Assembly: GCA_003263845.1 (NCBI GenBank)
Contig: JYJN01000155.1
Coordinates: 1-64,000, forward strand
Length of the DNA: 64,000 nt
Direction: 5' to 3'
Source of the DNA: Vibrio aestivus
GTDB lineage: Bacteria; Pseudomonadota; Gammaproteobacteria; Enterobacterales; Vibrionaceae
The notes under the pieces were generated by a model that was not told the origin of the DNA, did not search any database, and worked only from the letters and a program-made list of their open reading frames with translations. Below, one piece after another: positions 41,085 to 52,402 of this stretch. A program made the position numbers and the translations under genes. How positions within the stretch are numbered: the stretch's first letter is position 1; every line of letters begins with the position of its first letter.

Positions 41085-42564
41085 ATGATTGAGAAGATGA
41101 CTTTATCTCAGCTTATCGCCCCATGGCTTGCCAACGCGTCAGATGCTATATCGAATGCAGATGTGACCCATTTAGAGCTTGATAGCCGCAAGGTAACTTC
41201 AGGCGACACTTTTGTTGCGGTGGTCGGGCACGCCGTTGATGGACGAAAGTTCATTGATAAAGCGATTGAACTCGGTGCCAGTTCTGTTATTGCTCAATCT
41301 TGCTCTGAGCATCCTCATGGCAGCGTTGAGCTGCGTTCTCAAAAACCAGTGGTCTATTTATCGGATCTTGGTGAGCATTTATCTCACCTTGCTGGCCGCT
41401 TGTACAATCACCAAGCAATGCCGTGATTGGTGTGACAGGTACCAATGGCAAAACCACTATTTCGCAACTGATCGCCCAGTGGCTCGAGCTGGTTGGCTCA
41501 CGTGCCGCTGTGATGGGCACAACAGGAAATGGCTTTCTATCCGAATTAAAGCAAGCTGCCAATACCACAGGTAGTGCGATTGAAATTCAGAGCACTTTTG
41601 GCTGATTTGGCGGATGATGGCGCAAAATATACCGCGCTTGAAGTCTCATCTCATGGTTTGGTTCAAGGGCGCGTTAAAGCGCTAACGTTTAGCGCTGGAG
41701 TTTTCTCTAATTTAAGCCGTGACCATCTTGATTACCACGGGACCATGGAAGCCTACGCCGAAGCTAAGTACACCTTGTTTTCAGAGCACGAGTGTCAACA
41801 GGCGATCATCAACGCCGATGATCCTGTTGGTCATGAGTGGCTAAATCGTTTATCCGATGCCATTGCTGTGTCTCTAAAGGCTGATTGCCAATTTTCAGAG
41901 GCTGTGTTCGCCAAAGAGGTCGATTACTCAGAGTCCGGCATTAAGCTTTCGTTTGATGGTAAGTTTGGTTCAGGTGTGCTCCATGTTCCGCTTATTGGTG
42001 AGTTCAATGCCAGCAATGTACTATTGGCGTTTGCCTGTTTACTTTCGCTCGGTATTGATAAAGCTGCGCTTGTAGAGCTGCGCCGAAATTAGTGCCAGTC
42101 ATCGGCCGTATGGAGCTGTTTAAAAATGGCAACAAAGCCAAGGTCGTAGTCGATTATGCTCATACGCCTGATGCACTTGAGAAAGCGTTGAAAGCACTGC
42201 GCGTACATTGCTCAGGAAAACTGTGGGCTATATTTGGCTGTGGAGGCGATCGCGATACGGGCAAGAGGCCTATGATGCATCCATTGCCGAGCAGTTTGCC
42301 GACCAAGTGATTATGACCGATGATAACCCGCGCAGTGAAGATCCCGCCACTATCGTAGAAGACATGAAAAAAGGTCTTAAGCAACCAGACAACGCACACA
42401 CACTGCACAGCCGCTATGAAGCTATTGAGTTTACACTCAAGCACGCGAGTGAAAATGACATCATCTTGCTGGCAGGAAAAGGACATGAAGATTATCAAGT
42501 GATGGCGAATGAGACCATCCATTACTCAGACCGCGAGTCTGCTCAGCAATTATTAGGTCTGTAG
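41085..42564 (+). CDS. murE: UDP-MurNAc-L-Ala-D-Glu:meso-diaminopimelate ligase (four frameshifts)
   Basis: Adds meso-DAP in the third Mur ligase step. Pieces in order: N-domain ([20 protein letters not shown]), P-loop [29 protein letters not shown], the catalytic carbamoyl-Lys region [39 protein letters not shown], and the DAP-recognition motif DDNPRSEDP. Breaks: 41421-41422 (one C missing), 41596-41599 (T surplus), 42077 (G missing), 42277 (G missing). Repair gives 493 residues, the family length. Four breaks in an essential gene with every motif intact can only be sequence error. Confidence 0.92.
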
Positions 42565-42580
42565 ACGAAAGGAATTACGA

Positions 42581-43942
42581 ATGATTTCAGTATCGCTTTC
42601 CACGTTAGTGGATGTGCTTGATGCGACTTTGATTGGTGACGATCGCATCATTAACAGTGTCTCGACAGATACTCGAAAGATAGAGGCAGGAAGCCTATTT
42701 ATTGCCATTGTTGGTGATCGATTTGATGCGCACGATTTTGTTGATACCGCTTCAGAGCAGGGGGCCAGTGCCGTACTCGTTTCCAGACGGCTTGATGTTT
42801 CTGTCCCACAATTATTGGTAAAAGACACGAAGCTAGCGCTCGGTAAGCTAGGGGCTTGGGTGCATCAGCAGTGCGATATTCCTACCATCGCTATTACAGG
42901 TAGCTGCGGTAAAACGACAGTGAAAGAGATGGTGGCCAGTATTCTTTCTAACAAAGGGAACGTGCTGTTTACTGCAGGCAATTTTAACAATGATATTGGG
43001 GTGCCATTAACCCTGCTGCGTTCTACGCCAGAATACGATTTTGCGGTGATTGAACTGGGTGCCAATCATATCGGAGAGATCGCTTACACGACTCAATTGG
43101 TACAACCTGATATCGCCATGGTCAACAATGTTGCTGCTGCGCATCTTGAAGGTTTCGGCTCAATGGGTGGCGTGAAACAGGCAAAAGGTGAAATTTACCA
43201 AGGATTAACGGCAGGCTCACCTGCCATTGTTAACTTAGATAGCCATGGTGAGCAATACTGGGAAGCGGTCCTAGCTGATAAGCAAGTGACGACATTCTCG
43301 GTGAAAGAGAGCAAAGCGGATTATTTTGCATCGAACATCAGACTGTCTGAGACTGGCGAAGCCAGTTTTAATTTACAAACACCGCAAGGTAATGTCGACG
43401 TTCAGCTAGGTATGATTGGTCAGCATAACGTTGCCAATGCATTGGCTGCTTGCGCGTTGTCTCTCTTTGTGGGCGCAACATTGGAGCAAGTTAAGTTGGG
43501 TTTAGCGCAACTTGGCATGGTGAAAGGTCGAGTTGAAGTGGTTGAACTTACCGACTCAATCAAACTGATCGACGACAGTTACAACGCCAGTGTTCCTGCA
43601 ATGAAAGCTGCCGCTGACCTACTTAACAGCTTTGATGGCATTCGGTGGCTTATTTTAGGCTATATGGCAGAGTTAGGTGAGGAAAGCCTTGCACTTCATC
43701 GGCAAGTTGGAGAACATGCTGCACCGTTTAAATTTGAGCATGTCCTGACATTTGGTGATGACGCAAAAGCGATCAGCGACGTATGTCATGGAAAGCACTT
43801 TAGTAATCATGAAAGCATGATTCAGTATATTGAGCAGCAGCTGGTTAAGCACGATACTCAAACGCACACTTTGTTGGTGAAAGGTGCCAACAGTGCGGGT
43901 ATGAGTAAAGTCGCTACTGCTTTGAAGGAGAAATACTCATGA
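42581..43942 (+). CDS. murF: UDP-MurNAc-tripeptide:D-Ala-D-Ala ligase
   Basis: The last cytoplasmic step of muropeptide synthesis. 453 residues, uninterrupted. P-loop [19 protein letters not shown] (about 105-123), [27 protein letters not shown], and the C-domain motif [16 protein letters not shown]. It starts 16 bp after murE and overlaps mraY by four bases (ATGA). Confidence 0.96.
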   Translation: MISVSLSTLVDVLDATLIGDDRIINSVSTDTRKIEAGSLFIAIVGDRFDAHDFVDTASEQGASAVLVSRRLDVSVPQLLVKDTKLALGKLGAWVHQQCDIPTIAITGSCGKTTVKEMVASILSNKGNVLFTAGNFNNDIGVPLTLLRSTPEYDFAVIELGANHIGEIAYTTQLVQPDIAMVNNVAAAHLEGFGSMGGVKQAKGEIYQGLTAGSPAIVNLDSHGEQYWEAVLADKQVTTFSVKESKADYFASNIRLSETGEASFNLQTPQGNVDVQLGMIGQHNVANALAACALSLFVGATLEQVKLGLAQLGMVKGRVEVVELTDSIKLIDDSYNASVPAMKAAADLLNSFDGIRWLILGYMAELGEESLALHRQVGEHAAPFKFEHVLTFGDDAKAISDVCHGKHFSNHESMIQYIEQQLVKHDTQTHTLLVKGANSAGMSKVATALKEKYS

Positions 43943-45021
43943 TCATTTGGCTAGCAGAGTTATTACAGCCATATTTTTCTTTTTTTCGTCTATTTGAATA
44001 CTTGTCATTTAGAGCCATCGTTAGTGTGTTAACCGCACTCGGTCTTTCTCTTTGGATGGGACCACGCTTAATTAGGCGTCTTCAAATGCTTCAGATTGGC
44101 CAAGTTGTTCGTAACGATGGCCCAGAATCGCATTTTAGTAAGCGTGGCACGCCGACCATGGGCGGCGTCATGATTCTAGCAGCAATAATTATTACGGTAT
44201 TGCTTTGGACGGACTTATCCAACCCTTACGTTTGGGCGGTTCTAGCGGTACTTGGTGGCTACGGAGCAGTCGGTTTTGTCGATGATTATCGTAAAGTAGT
44301 TCGTAAAAATACAGATGGCCTTATCGCACGTTGGAAGTATTTTTGGCAATCTGCGATTGCGTTGATCGTTGCATTTGCGCTTTATGCACATGGCAAGGAT
44401 ACAGCGGCAACTCAGCTGGTGGTGCCTTTCTTTAAAGACATCATGCCGCAGTTGGGCCTGTTCTACATCATTCTGACTTACTTTGTGATTGTAGGAACCA
44501 GTAATGCCGTTAACTTAACCGATGGTCTCGACGGCCTTGCAATCATGCCGACGGTATTAGTAGCTTCTGGCTTCGCGGCGATTGCATGGGCAACAGGTAA
44601 CGTAAATTTTGCAGAGTATCTACACATCCCACACATCCCAATGGCTTCAGAGCTTGTGGTTGTTTGTACGGCGATTGTGGGTGCGGGTTTAGGTTTCTTA
44701 TGGTTTAACACTTATCCGGCGCAAGTCTTTATGGGTGATGTGGGCTCCCTAGCACTAGGTGGTGCTTTAGGGACAATTGCTGTACTAGTAAGACAAGAAT
44801 TTGTACTTGTGATTATGGGCGGTGTGTTTGTAATGGAAACCTTGTCGGTTATCTTACAAGTTGGCTCATATAAGTTGCGAGGTCAGCGCATTTTCCGCAT
44901 GGCGCCTATCCATCATCACTACGAGCTAAAAGGTTGGCCAGAACCACGAGTTATTGTGCGTTTTTGGATCATTTCTATTGTTCTAGTATTGATTGGACTT
45001 GCGACGCTTAAAGTACGTTAA
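43939..45021 (+). CDS. mraY: Phospho-MurNAc-pentapeptide translocase (lipid I synthase)
   Basis: A 360-residue membrane enzyme of the PNPT family that joins the muropeptide to undecaprenyl phosphate. Some ten membrane segments. Signatures: [13 protein letters not shown] (about 70), GFVDDYRKV (catalytic Asp pair, about 114), [16 protein letters not shown], and the late [16 protein letters not shown] (HHH loop). Intact, and overlapping murF. Confidence 0.97.
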   Translation: MIIWLAELLQPYFSFFRLFEYLSFRAIVSVLTALGLSLWMGPRLIRRLQMLQIGQVVRNDGPESHFSKRGTPTMGGVMILAAIIITVLLWTDLSNPYVWAVLAVLGGYGAVGFVDDYRKVVRKNTDGLIARWKYFWQSAIALIVAFALYAHGKDTAATQLVVPFFKDIMPQLGLFYIILTYFVIVGTSNAVNLTDGLDGLAIMPTVLVASGFAAIAWATGNVNFAEYLHIPHIPMASELVVVCTAIVGAGLGFLWFNTYPAQVFMGDVGSLALGGALGTIAVLVRQEFVLVIMGGVFVMETLSVILQVGSYKLRGQRIFRMAPIHHHYELKGWPEPRVIVRFWIISIVLVLIGLATLKVR

Positions 45022-45075
45022 TCGTTCTGGATGACCAGTTTTTTCCAATTAAGTAATCACTTTCAATGAGTTAGC

Positions 45076-46401
45076 ATGGAACGTTGGCAGCACATTAAAA
45101 ATGTCGTGGTATGTGGGCTCGGTATTACCGGGCTCTCTGTGGTTAAGCACCTCAAGCGTTTAGGTTTACCTCTAAACGTCCGAGTTATCGATACTCGCAC
45201 AATTCCTCCTGGAAAAGAGTCTTTACCTGATGGCATCGAGCTGTTTTCAGGTGGCTGGAATCGTCATTGGCTAGAAGAGGCCGATCTGGTGGTGGCCAAC
45301 CCTGGCATTGCTTTAGCGACCCCAGAGATTCAAGCTGTGCTCAAAGCCGGAACACCTGTTGTCGGGGACATCGAGTTGTTTGCATGGCAAGTCGATAAAC
45401 CGGTTATTGCGATCACAGGTTCGAATGGTAAAAGTACAGTAACAGATTTGACTGGTGTGGTTGCCAATGCGTGTGGTGTGAAGACTGCCATTGGCGGTAA
45501 CATTGGCGTTCCAGCTTTAGATTTACTGGAACAGGAGGCGGATCTCTATGTGTTGGAACTGTCTAGCTTCCAACTTGAAACCACGTCTAGCTTGGCACTT
45601 GTCGCAGCCGCATTTTTGAACCTTTCTGAAGATCATATGGATCGTTATGAAGGTATGGTGGATTACCGCGAAGCGAAGCTACGCATTTTTGAGCATGCTT
45701 CTGCTTGTGTGGTAAACAGTGATGACAAAGCGACTTACCCTGATAAAACATGCCTAAACCTTGTAGAGTTTGGTGTTGATAACGACGCTCGATTTGGGCT
45801 TGCCAATATTGATGGCATTGAGTGGCTATGTGACAACAAGTTATCGGTGCTCCCAACATCGAAATTATCCCTAGTTGGTCGTCACAATGTTGCCAACGCG
45901 CTTGTGGTTATTGCTCTACTCAAGCAAGCGGGTATCGACTATCGCCAAGGCCTTGAAGCACTTTCCTCATATACTGGTCTTACTCACCGCTGCCAAGTGG
46001 TTGCAGAAAAAGATGGTGTGAAATGGGTGAATGACTCAAAGGCGACCAACGTCGCGAGTACCCTAGCGGCCTTGTCTGGCTTAGAGTTAGATGGCACCTT
46101 ATACCTGCTTGTCGGTGGTGATGGCAAAGGTGCAGATTTCTCGGAACTTGCTCCTGCTTTGGGTAACTTAAATGTTCAGCTTTGTTGTTATGGTGCGGAT
46201 GGTAAAGCGTTTCTCTCACTGCACCCCTCTGCGAGATACTTCTCGACGATGCTAGAGGCTATTGATGCTGTAAATCCGCAAACTCAAGCAGGTGATATGA
46301 TCATGTTGTCACCGGCTTGTGCAAGCTTTGATCAGTTCCCGAACTTCATGGCTAGAGGTGATGCGTTCACCGATATTGCCCACCAGTATACTCAGAAGTA
46401 G
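45076..46401 (+). CDS. murD: UDP-MurNAc-L-Ala:D-Glu ligase
   Basis: Second Mur ligase step; 441 residues. An N-terminal UDP-binding Rossmann domain ([18 protein letters not shown]), ATP loop [19 protein letters not shown] (about 115), [33 protein letters not shown] (carbamoyl-Lys region), and [16 protein letters not shown] in the C-domain. Starts 54 bp after mraY; ftsW follows 9 bp later. Confidence 0.96.
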   Translation: MERWQHIKNVVVCGLGITGLSVVKHLKRLGLPLNVRVIDTRTIPPGKESLPDGIELFSGGWNRHWLEEADLVVANPGIALATPEIQAVLKAGTPVVGDIELFAWQVDKPVIAITGSNGKSTVTDLTGVVANACGVKTAIGGNIGVPALDLLEQEADLYVLELSSFQLETTSSLALVAAAFLNLSEDHMDRYEGMVDYREAKLRIFEHASACVVNSDDKATYPDKTCLNLVEFGVDNDARFGLANIDGIEWLCDNKLSVLPTSKLSLVGRHNVANALVVIALLKQAGIDYRQGLEALSSYTGLTHRCQVVAEKDGVKWVNDSKATNVASTLAALSGLELDGTLYLLVGGDGKGADFSELAPALGNLNVQLCCYGADGKAFLSLHPSARYFSTMLEAIDAVNPQTQAGDMIMLSPACASFDQFPNFMARGDAFTDIAHQYTQK

Positions 46402-46410
46402 GGACCTTGA

Positions 46411-47622
46411 ATGAGTTTACGTGGAATGCTTGGAGCGACAAAAGGTTGGTTTACCACTCACACTCCAGACGCGCTGTTTGATAGGCAGTTAGTATGGATT
46501 TCATTAGGCCTGATGCTAATTGGGTTAGTGATGGTAACGTCTGCTTCATTTCCTGTAAGTTCAAGGCTGACCGATCAGCCGTTTCACTTTATGTTTCGTC
46601 ATGCAGTCTTTTTAATTCTGTCACTGATGGTCTCGACAGCGGTTTTGCAAATCCCTTTGCAGCGCTGGTTGCAATATAGCTCTGTGCTCTTAGGCATCTC
46701 TTTTGTCTTACTGATTGTCGTGCTAGTCGCAGGTAAATCGGTAAACGGTGCTTCGCGTTGGATCCCTTTAGGGTTATTTAATCTCCAACCCGCGGAAGTT
46801 GCTAAGCTGTCGCTGTTTATTTTCATGTCGGGCTATTTAGTCAGGAAACAAGATGAAGTTCGCTCAACCTTCTTTGGTGGCTTCTTTAAGCCCATTGTGG
46901 TGTTCGGCGCATTGGCGATCTTGCTGCTAGGCCAACCCGATTTAGGTACTGTGATCGTTATGCTGGTGACGCTATTTGGAATGCTGTTTGTCGCCGGGGC
47001 CAAGCTCACACAGTTTATCGCTCTCATGGTGGCTGGAATTGTAGCAGTCATCGCATTGATTGCCGCAGAACCCTACCGTGTTCGTCGTGTAACCTCGTTC
47101 CTAGATCCGTGGGAAGATCCATTTGGAAGCGGTTATCAGCTGACTCAATCCTTGATGGCTTTTGGCCGTGGCGAATGGTTTGGACAAGGTCTTGGGAATT
47201 CAATTCAAAAACTCGAATATCTCCCAGAAGCGCACACTGACTTTGTGTTTGCCGTATTGGCCGAAGAGTTAGGCTTTGTCGGTGTCGTATTAGTTCTCAT
47301 GCTGATCTTTAGTTTGGTTCTAAAAGCGATATTCATTGGTAAGAAAGCCTTCGAGCATGAACATAACTTTGGTGGTTATCTCGCCTTTGGTATTGGCATT
47401 TGGTTTGCCTTCCAAACATTAGTTAATGTGGGAGCGGCTGCAGGTATGGTTCCAACCAAAGGTTTAACCTTACCTTTGATCAGTTATGGTGGTTCAAGTT
47501 TAATTATTATGGCAATTGCAGTATCCATTTTACTGCGAATTGATCATGAATGTCGCCTTGACGGTGGCTCCCTGCAAGACGACATAGATAAAGAAGAAAT
47601 AAAGAACGATGAAAAAGAATAA
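46411..47622 (+). CDS. ftsW: Septal peptidoglycan polymerase FtsW (SEDS family)
   Basis: A ten-segment glycosyltransferase that works with FtsI; 403 residues. SEDS motifs: [60 protein letters not shown] (catalytic Asp region) and [16 protein letters not shown] charged cytoplasmic tail ends it. The last 14 bases overlap murG, so translation is probably coupled. Confidence 0.96.
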   Translation: MSLRGMLGATKGWFTTHTPDALFDRQLVWISLGLMLIGLVMVTSASFPVSSRLTDQPFHFMFRHAVFLILSLMVSTAVLQIPLQRWLQYSSVLLGISFVLLIVVLVAGKSVNGASRWIPLGLFNLQPAEVAKLSLFIFMSGYLVRKQDEVRSTFFGGFFKPIVVFGALAILLLGQPDLGTVIVMLVTLFGMLFVAGAKLTQFIALMVAGIVAVIALIAAEPYRVRRVTSFLDPWEDPFGSGYQLTQSLMAFGRGEWFGQGLGNSIQKLEYLPEAHTDFVFAVLAEELGFVGVVLVLMLIFSLVLKAIFIGKKAFEHEHNFGGYLAFGIGIWFAFQTLVNVGAAAGMVPTKGLTLPLISYGGSSLIIMAIAVSILLRIDHECRLDGGSLQDDIDKEEIKNDEKE

Positions 47623-48678
47623 GCGCCTAATGGTAATGGCTGGCGGAACCGGTGGACATGTTTTTCCCGGTTTGGCGGTTGCTAAGAAGCTTCAAGAGCA
47701 AGGTTGGGAAATCCGCTGGTTAGGAACGGCTGATCGTATGGAAGCTGATTTAGTGCCCAAGCATGGCATCGAAATAGACTTCATCAAAGTGAAGGGCCTA
47801 CGAGGCCAAGGTGTGCTCAAGTTATTAAAAGCGCCGTTTCAGATCCTTAATGCAGTGAAGCAGGCGCGTGAGCATATGTTGCTTGGAAGCCAGATGTCGT
47901 TTTAGGGATGGGCGGTTACGTTAGCGGCCCTGGCGGAATAGCAGCTAAATCGATGGGTATTCCAGTGGTTCTGCACGAGCAAAATGCGGTTGCGGGCTTA
48001 ACTAACCAGTGGTTGTCGAAAGTGGCTACCAAGGTGTTCCAAGCGTTCTCTGGAGCGTTCCCTGATGCTGAAGTAGTGGGTAATCCAGTACGTGAAGACG
48101 TCACTCAAATTCCAGCACCACAAAATCGCCTAGCAAATCGCGAGGGTGATATTCAGATATTGGTAATGGGCGGTAGTCAAGGTGCGCAAATTTTAAATAC
48201 GACCTTGCCGCTTGCATTATCCCAGTTAGGTGAAGGCTACCGAGTCATTCATCAAGCGGGTAAGAACCGACAACAAGAAGTAGAGCAAGCTTATCAGAGT
48301 ACAGGGGTTAAAAATGCTCAGGTTGTTGAGTTTATTGATGATGTTGCTCAAGCCTATGAACAGGCAGATTTGCTAGTTTGTCGCTCTGGTGCTTTAACTG
48401 TATCAGAAGTATCGGCGGCGGGTGTCGCGGCTATCTTTATTCCTTTCATGCATAAAGATAGACAACAGGCCTTAAACGCTGACCATTTGGTCGAGTGTGG
48501 CGCGGCCGAAATGATTGAACAGCCGCAATTGACAGCGGATGGTTTAGCTGAGCAAATCTCAGAGCTCACTAGAGAAAGAATTTTAGAAATGTCTATCGCA
48601 GCGCGTGAAGCGGCAAAACTCGATGCAGACATTAAAGTGGCTGAGGCAATTCAACATATTGCGGCCTCAGGCAAGTAA
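47609..48678 (+). CDS. murG: Lipid II synthase MurG (one frameshift)
   Basis: Membrane-associated GT-B transferase that adds GlcNAc to lipid [17 protein letters not shown] is the acceptor-side glycine loop; [11 protein letters not shown] and [12 protein letters not shown] with [10 protein letters not shown] form the UDP-GlcNAc site. One G is missing at 47881; restoring it turns [10 protein letters not shown] into [19 protein letters not shown]. Repaired length is 356 residues, one more than E. coli. Overlaps ftsW; murC begins 13 bp after. Confidence 0.94.
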
Positions 48679-48691
48679 AGAGACAAAGATT

Positions 48692-50152
48692 ATGACAATA
48701 GAACATACACAAGACCTAGCTCAAATTCGCGCTATGGTTCCAGAAATGCGCCGTGTTAAGAGCATCCACTTCATTGGCATTGGTGGTGCTGGTATGAGTG
48801 GTATTGCGGAAGTTCTGCTAAATGAAGGCTATCAAATCACGGGCTCAGATATTGCAGAAAACCCGGTCACTCAGCGCTTAACTGAGAAAGGGGCGACGGT
48901 TTATATCGGTCACCAAGCGAGCAATGTAGCTAAAGCCAGCGTAGTTGTGGTCTCTACTGCCATTAATGAAGAAAATCCGGAAATCATTGCGGCGCGAGAA
49001 ATGCGAGTGCCGATTGTGCGTCGTGCTGAGATGTTGGCAGAGTTGATGCGCTTCAGACATGGAATCGCGGTTGCGGGTACTCATGGCAAGACAACCACCA
49101 CGGCATTGGTCACTCAGATCTACTCAGAAGCAGGCCTCGATCCAACCTTCGTTAATGGTGGCCTTGTGAAAAGTGCGGGAACGAACGCACGTCTAGGCTC
49201 AAGCCGAATCCTTATCGCAGAAGCCGATGAAAGTGATGCATCTTTCCTTCACCTGCAGCCAATGGTGAGTATTGTCACCAATATTGAAGCCGATCATATG
49301 GATACCTATGGCGGTGACTTTGAAACACTTAAACAGACATTCATCGACTTTTTACATAACTTGCCATTTTACGGCCAAGCGATCTTGTGCATCGATGATC
49401 CTGTGGTTCGAGAGTTAGCGCCGAAAGTAAGCCGTCAGGTGATTACCTATGGTTTCTCCGATGATGCCGATGTAAGAATTGAGAATTACCGTCAAGAAGG
49501 TCAGCAAGGTAAGTTCACCGTTGTACGTGATGGTAAGGCCGATCTAGCGATCACTCTAAATATTCCGGGACGTCATAACGCACTTAACGCAGCAGCAGCG
49601 ATTGCCGTTGCAACAGAAGATGATATTAGCGATGAAGCTATCATGAATGCCATGGTTGGCACTCAAGGTACAGGCCGACGCTTTGACCATCTAGGAGAGT
49701 TTGATACGGGCAACGGCAATGCGATGCTTGTTGACGATTATGGTCACCATCCAACAGAAGTTGATGTCACCATTCAAGCTGCTCGTAGCGGTTGGTCAGA
49801 CAAACGATTAGTGATGATCTTCCAACCGCATCGTTATAGCCGTACACGTGATCTATACGATGATTTTGCCAATGTACTTGATCAGGTCGATGTTCTAATC
49901 ATGCTTGATGTGTATTCGGCGGGTGAGCAACCGATTGCGGGGGCAGATAGCCGAGCCCTGTGCCGCACTATTCGCAGTCGAGGACGTATCGATCCTATTT
50001 TTGTTGCTGAAAATGACACCTTACCTTCTGTTTTAGCTAATGTTTTACAAGATGGTGACCTAGTGCTTACTCAGGGTGCAGGCGATGTTGGTAAAGTGGC
50101 TAAGCAGCTTGCTGCTCTTGAGTTGAATATCAATAAAATGCAGCAAAACTAA
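48692..50152 (+). CDS. murC: UDP-MurNAc:L-alanine ligase
   Basis: First Mur ligase, 486 residues. A Rossmann loop [23 protein letters not shown] loop [13 protein letters not shown] (about 123), [14 protein letters not shown], and C-terminal [14 protein letters not shown] with [16 protein letters not shown]. The ATG at 48692 ([10 protein letters not shown]) follows AAAGAG; open frame upstream lies within murG. No ddl gene separates it from ftsQ. Confidence 0.96.
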   Translation: MTIEHTQDLAQIRAMVPEMRRVKSIHFIGIGGAGMSGIAEVLLNEGYQITGSDIAENPVTQRLTEKGATVYIGHQASNVAKASVVVVSTAINEENPEIIAAREMRVPIVRRAEMLAELMRFRHGIAVAGTHGKTTTTALVTQIYSEAGLDPTFVNGGLVKSAGTNARLGSSRILIAEADESDASFLHLQPMVSIVTNIEADHMDTYGGDFETLKQTFIDFLHNLPFYGQAILCIDDPVVRELAPKVSRQVITYGFSDDADVRIENYRQEGQQGKFTVVRDGKADLAITLNIPGRHNALNAAAAIAVATEDDISDEAIMNAMVGTQGTGRRFDHLGEFDTGNGNAMLVDDYGHHPTEVDVTIQAARSGWSDKRLVMIFQPHRYSRTRDLYDDFANVLDQVDVLIMLDVYSAGEQPIAGADSRALCRTIRSRGRIDPIFVAENDTLPSVLANVLQDGDLVLTQGAGDVGKVAKQLAALELNINKMQQN

Positions 50153-50168
50153 TCGTTGGGGTTGAAAG

Positions 50169-50205
50169 TCGAAGTTTTGTTCAGAAAGGCGTTATCAAAC
50201 TTCGA
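50169..50205. promoter_or_regulatory. Inverted repeat between murC and ftsQ
   Basis: TCGAAGTTT (50169-50177) and AAACTTCGA (50197-50205), nine-base perfect arms with a 19-nt loop and no T run. It lies just after murC and before the ftsQ promoter. It may attenuate read-through or be an operator. Confidence 0.4.
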
Positions 50206-50222
50206 TTTATCACTTTCGCCAA

Positions 50223-50250
50223 TTGATACTTTTAGATAGCTCAGTATAAT
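50223..50250 (+). promoter_or_regulatory. Probable sigma-70 promoter for ftsQAZ
   Basis: TTGATA (50223-50228), 16 bp, TATAAT (50245-50250), about 80 bases before ftsQ. It would allow ftsQAZ to be expressed apart from the upstream mur genes. Confidence 0.65.
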
Positions 50251-50334
50251 CCGAGAGTTAAAGTGAGTACTTTTACGCTTTATTTTGAAGAGACATGGAA
50301 AGAGATTGCAAGCTACGTGCAAGGATAACGGACT

Positions 50335-51126
50335 TTGATTAAAAGTACTTTAGAACAAGGTCTCCGTATTCCCCATCTTCCAAAGTTAAGGCAGCACGCT
50401 TCCGGCGGCATGTTTTTACTTTTGGTTGTTGTGCTTGTTGGCTCTCTTCTTCATTCCACACTATCGTGGATGTGGGATGATGAGCGACTTCCTCTCTCCA
50501 AAATTGTACTGCAAGGCGACTTACAGTATGTATCGGCTCAAGACGTACAAAATGCTTTTGCCCGGCTCGATTATATTGGGACGTTTATGTCTCAAGACGT
50601 TAATGCTTTGCAAGAGCGTGTCGAAGAGATCCCTTGGGTTTCGAATGCATCGATTCGTAAGCAGTGGCCTGATACTGTAAAAGTTTACTTAACAGAATTT
50701 AAAGCAGAAGCCATTTGGAATGGGATCAGTCTGTTAAACGAAACAGGTGTGATTTTTGATGGTGATGTTGGTCAGCTTCGAGAAGAGCGAATTAAACTTT
50801 ACGGGCCAGAAGGCAGTAATACCGAAGTGCTTTCTGTGTGGCGTGATATCGCCCCTAGATTTGAAGATCTAGGACTGTCGATCAACACTCTACTCTTAAA
50901 TGAGCGAAGAGCTTGGCAAATTATTTTAGACAATGGCATGCGTCTCGAGTTAGGCAAAGAGTCGTTGCATCAGCGAATTGAGCGCTTTATCTCGTTGTAC
51001 AAGAACTTAGGCACTGATGTCGATAGGGTTAGCTATATTGATCTTAGATACGACACTGGCGCCGCGGTAGGTTGGTTTCCAGAACAAGAGTTAGGACAAG
51101 AAAATACAGATGACGAAGATCGCTGA
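50335..51126 (+). CDS. ftsQ: Division protein FtsQ
   Basis: 263 residues: a cytoplasmic tail, one membrane segment (GGMFLLLVVVLVGSLLHSTL, about 24-43), then a POTRA domain (PLSKIVLQGDLQYVSAQDVQ) and a beta domain (IRKQWPDTVKVYLTEFKAEA). It bridges early and late divisome proteins. The start is read as TTG at 50335, with AAGGA about ten bases upstream; no in-frame ATG lies near. The 3' end overlaps ftsA by 17 bases. Confidence 0.9.
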   Translation: MIKSTLEQGLRIPHLPKLRQHASGGMFLLLVVVLVGSLLHSTLSWMWDDERLPLSKIVLQGDLQYVSAQDVQNAFARLDYIGTFMSQDVNALQERVEEIPWVSNASIRKQWPDTVKVYLTEFKAEAIWNGISLLNETGVIFDGDVGQLREERIKLYGPEGSNTEVLSVWRDIAPRFEDLGLSINTLLLNERRAWQIILDNGMRLELGKESLHQRIERFISLYKNLGTDVDRVSYIDLRYDTGAAVGWFPEQELGQENTDDEDR

Positions 51127-52372
51127 TGACAATATTATTGTAGGTCTTGATATCGGGACAGCGACAGTATCCGCTCTAGTCGGTGAAATCTTACCAGATG
51201 GCCAAATTAACATTATTGGCGCAGGTACCAGCCCCTCTCGTGGGATGGATAAAGGCGGCGTTAATGATTTAGAGTCGGTAGTGAAATCTGTACAACGCGC
51301 TGTCGATCAGGCTGAGCTAATGGCGGAGTGCCAGATCAGTAGTGTGTTCATTTCTTTATCTGGTAAACATATCGCTAGCCGAATCGAAAAAGGCATGGGA
51401 ACCATCTCTGATGAAGAAGTTTCCCAAGATGATATGGATAGAGCGATTCATACCGCAAAATCTATCAAGATTGGTGACGAGCAAAAAATTCTGCACGTTA
51501 TCCCTCAAGAATTTACAATTGATTACCAAGAGGGCATTAAAAACCCACTTGGTTTATCAGGTGTGCGTATGGAAGTTAGCGTACACTTAATTTCTTGTCA
51601 TAATGATATGGCGAGAAATATTATCAAAGCCGTTGAGCGCTGTGGCCTTAAGGTTGAACAGTTGGTGTATTCTGGTTTAGCTGCAAGTAATGCAGTGATT
51701 ACAGAAGATGAGCGAGAACTTGGTGTGTGTGTTGTCGACATCGGTGCAGGTACGATGGATGTATCTATCTGGACAGGTGGTGCTTTAAGACATACCGAAG
51801 TTTTTTCTTATGCTGGCAATGCAGTAACAAGTGATATTGCATTTGCGTTTGGTACACCAGTAAGCGACGCTGAAGAAATTAAAGTCAAATATGGCTGTGC
51901 TCTTAGTGAGCTAGTCAGTAAGGATGACACGGTTAACGTTCCTAGTGTTGGAGGTCGACCATCCCGCAGTTTGCAAAGACAAACCTTGTCGGAAGTGATT
52001 GAACCTCGTTACACTGAATTAATGGGGCTCGTTAACCAAACTATCGACACTACACAAGAAAAGTTGCGTGAAGAGGGCATTAAGCACCACTTAGCGGCCG
52101 GAGTTGTACTCACAGGCGGCGCAGCACAGATTGAAGGGTTGGTAGAGTGTGCGGAGCGTGTGTTCCGCAACCAAGTTCGAGTCGGTAAGCCTCTTGAGGT
52201 GAGCGGACTAACAGATTACGTAAAAGAGCCGTATCATTCTACGGCGGTTGGTTTACTTCATTACGCAAAAGATAGTCATATTAATGACGAGACTGATTAC
52301 AATGAGCCTAAGCGCCAGTCAGTAACGTCATTATTTGGTCGTTTGCGTAACTGGATACAAAAAGAGTTTTAA
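51110..52372 (+). CDS. ftsA: Division actin homologue FtsA
   Basis: Tethers FtsZ to the membrane; 420 residues. Actin-fold phosphate loop IIVGLDIGTATVSALVGEI, the 1C domain SVFISLSGKHIASRIEKGMG, VVDIGAGTMDVSIWTGGALR, and GVVLTGGAAQIEGLVE. The C-terminal amphipathic helix SLFGRLRNWIQKEF is the membrane anchor. Starts inside ftsQ and ends 30 bp before ftsZ. Confidence 0.97.
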   Translation: MTKIADDNIIVGLDIGTATVSALVGEILPDGQINIIGAGTSPSRGMDKGGVNDLESVVKSVQRAVDQAELMAECQISSVFISLSGKHIASRIEKGMGTISDEEVSQDDMDRAIHTAKSIKIGDEQKILHVIPQEFTIDYQEGIKNPLGLSGVRMEVSVHLISCHNDMARNIIKAVERCGLKVEQLVYSGLAASNAVITEDERELGVCVVDIGAGTMDVSIWTGGALRHTEVFSYAGNAVTSDIAFAFGTPVSDAEEIKVKYGCALSELVSKDDTVNVPSVGGRPSRSLQRQTLSEVIEPRYTELMGLVNQTIDTTQEKLREEGIKHHLAAGVVLTGGAAQIEGLVECAERVFRNQVRVGKPLEVSGLTDYVKEPYHSTAVGLLHYAKDSHINDETDYNEPKRQSVTSLFGRLRNWIQKEF

Positions 52373-52402
52373 CCTGAGTAGCAGGAAAAACGGAGATAAC
52401 AC

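Noticed and set aside
41085..42564. Programmed frameshifting or split-gene organisation in murE and others
   Set aside because: Four shifts in one gene, in both directions, at unrelated short runs and without slippery heptamers or pseudoknots; error in the sequence is simpler.
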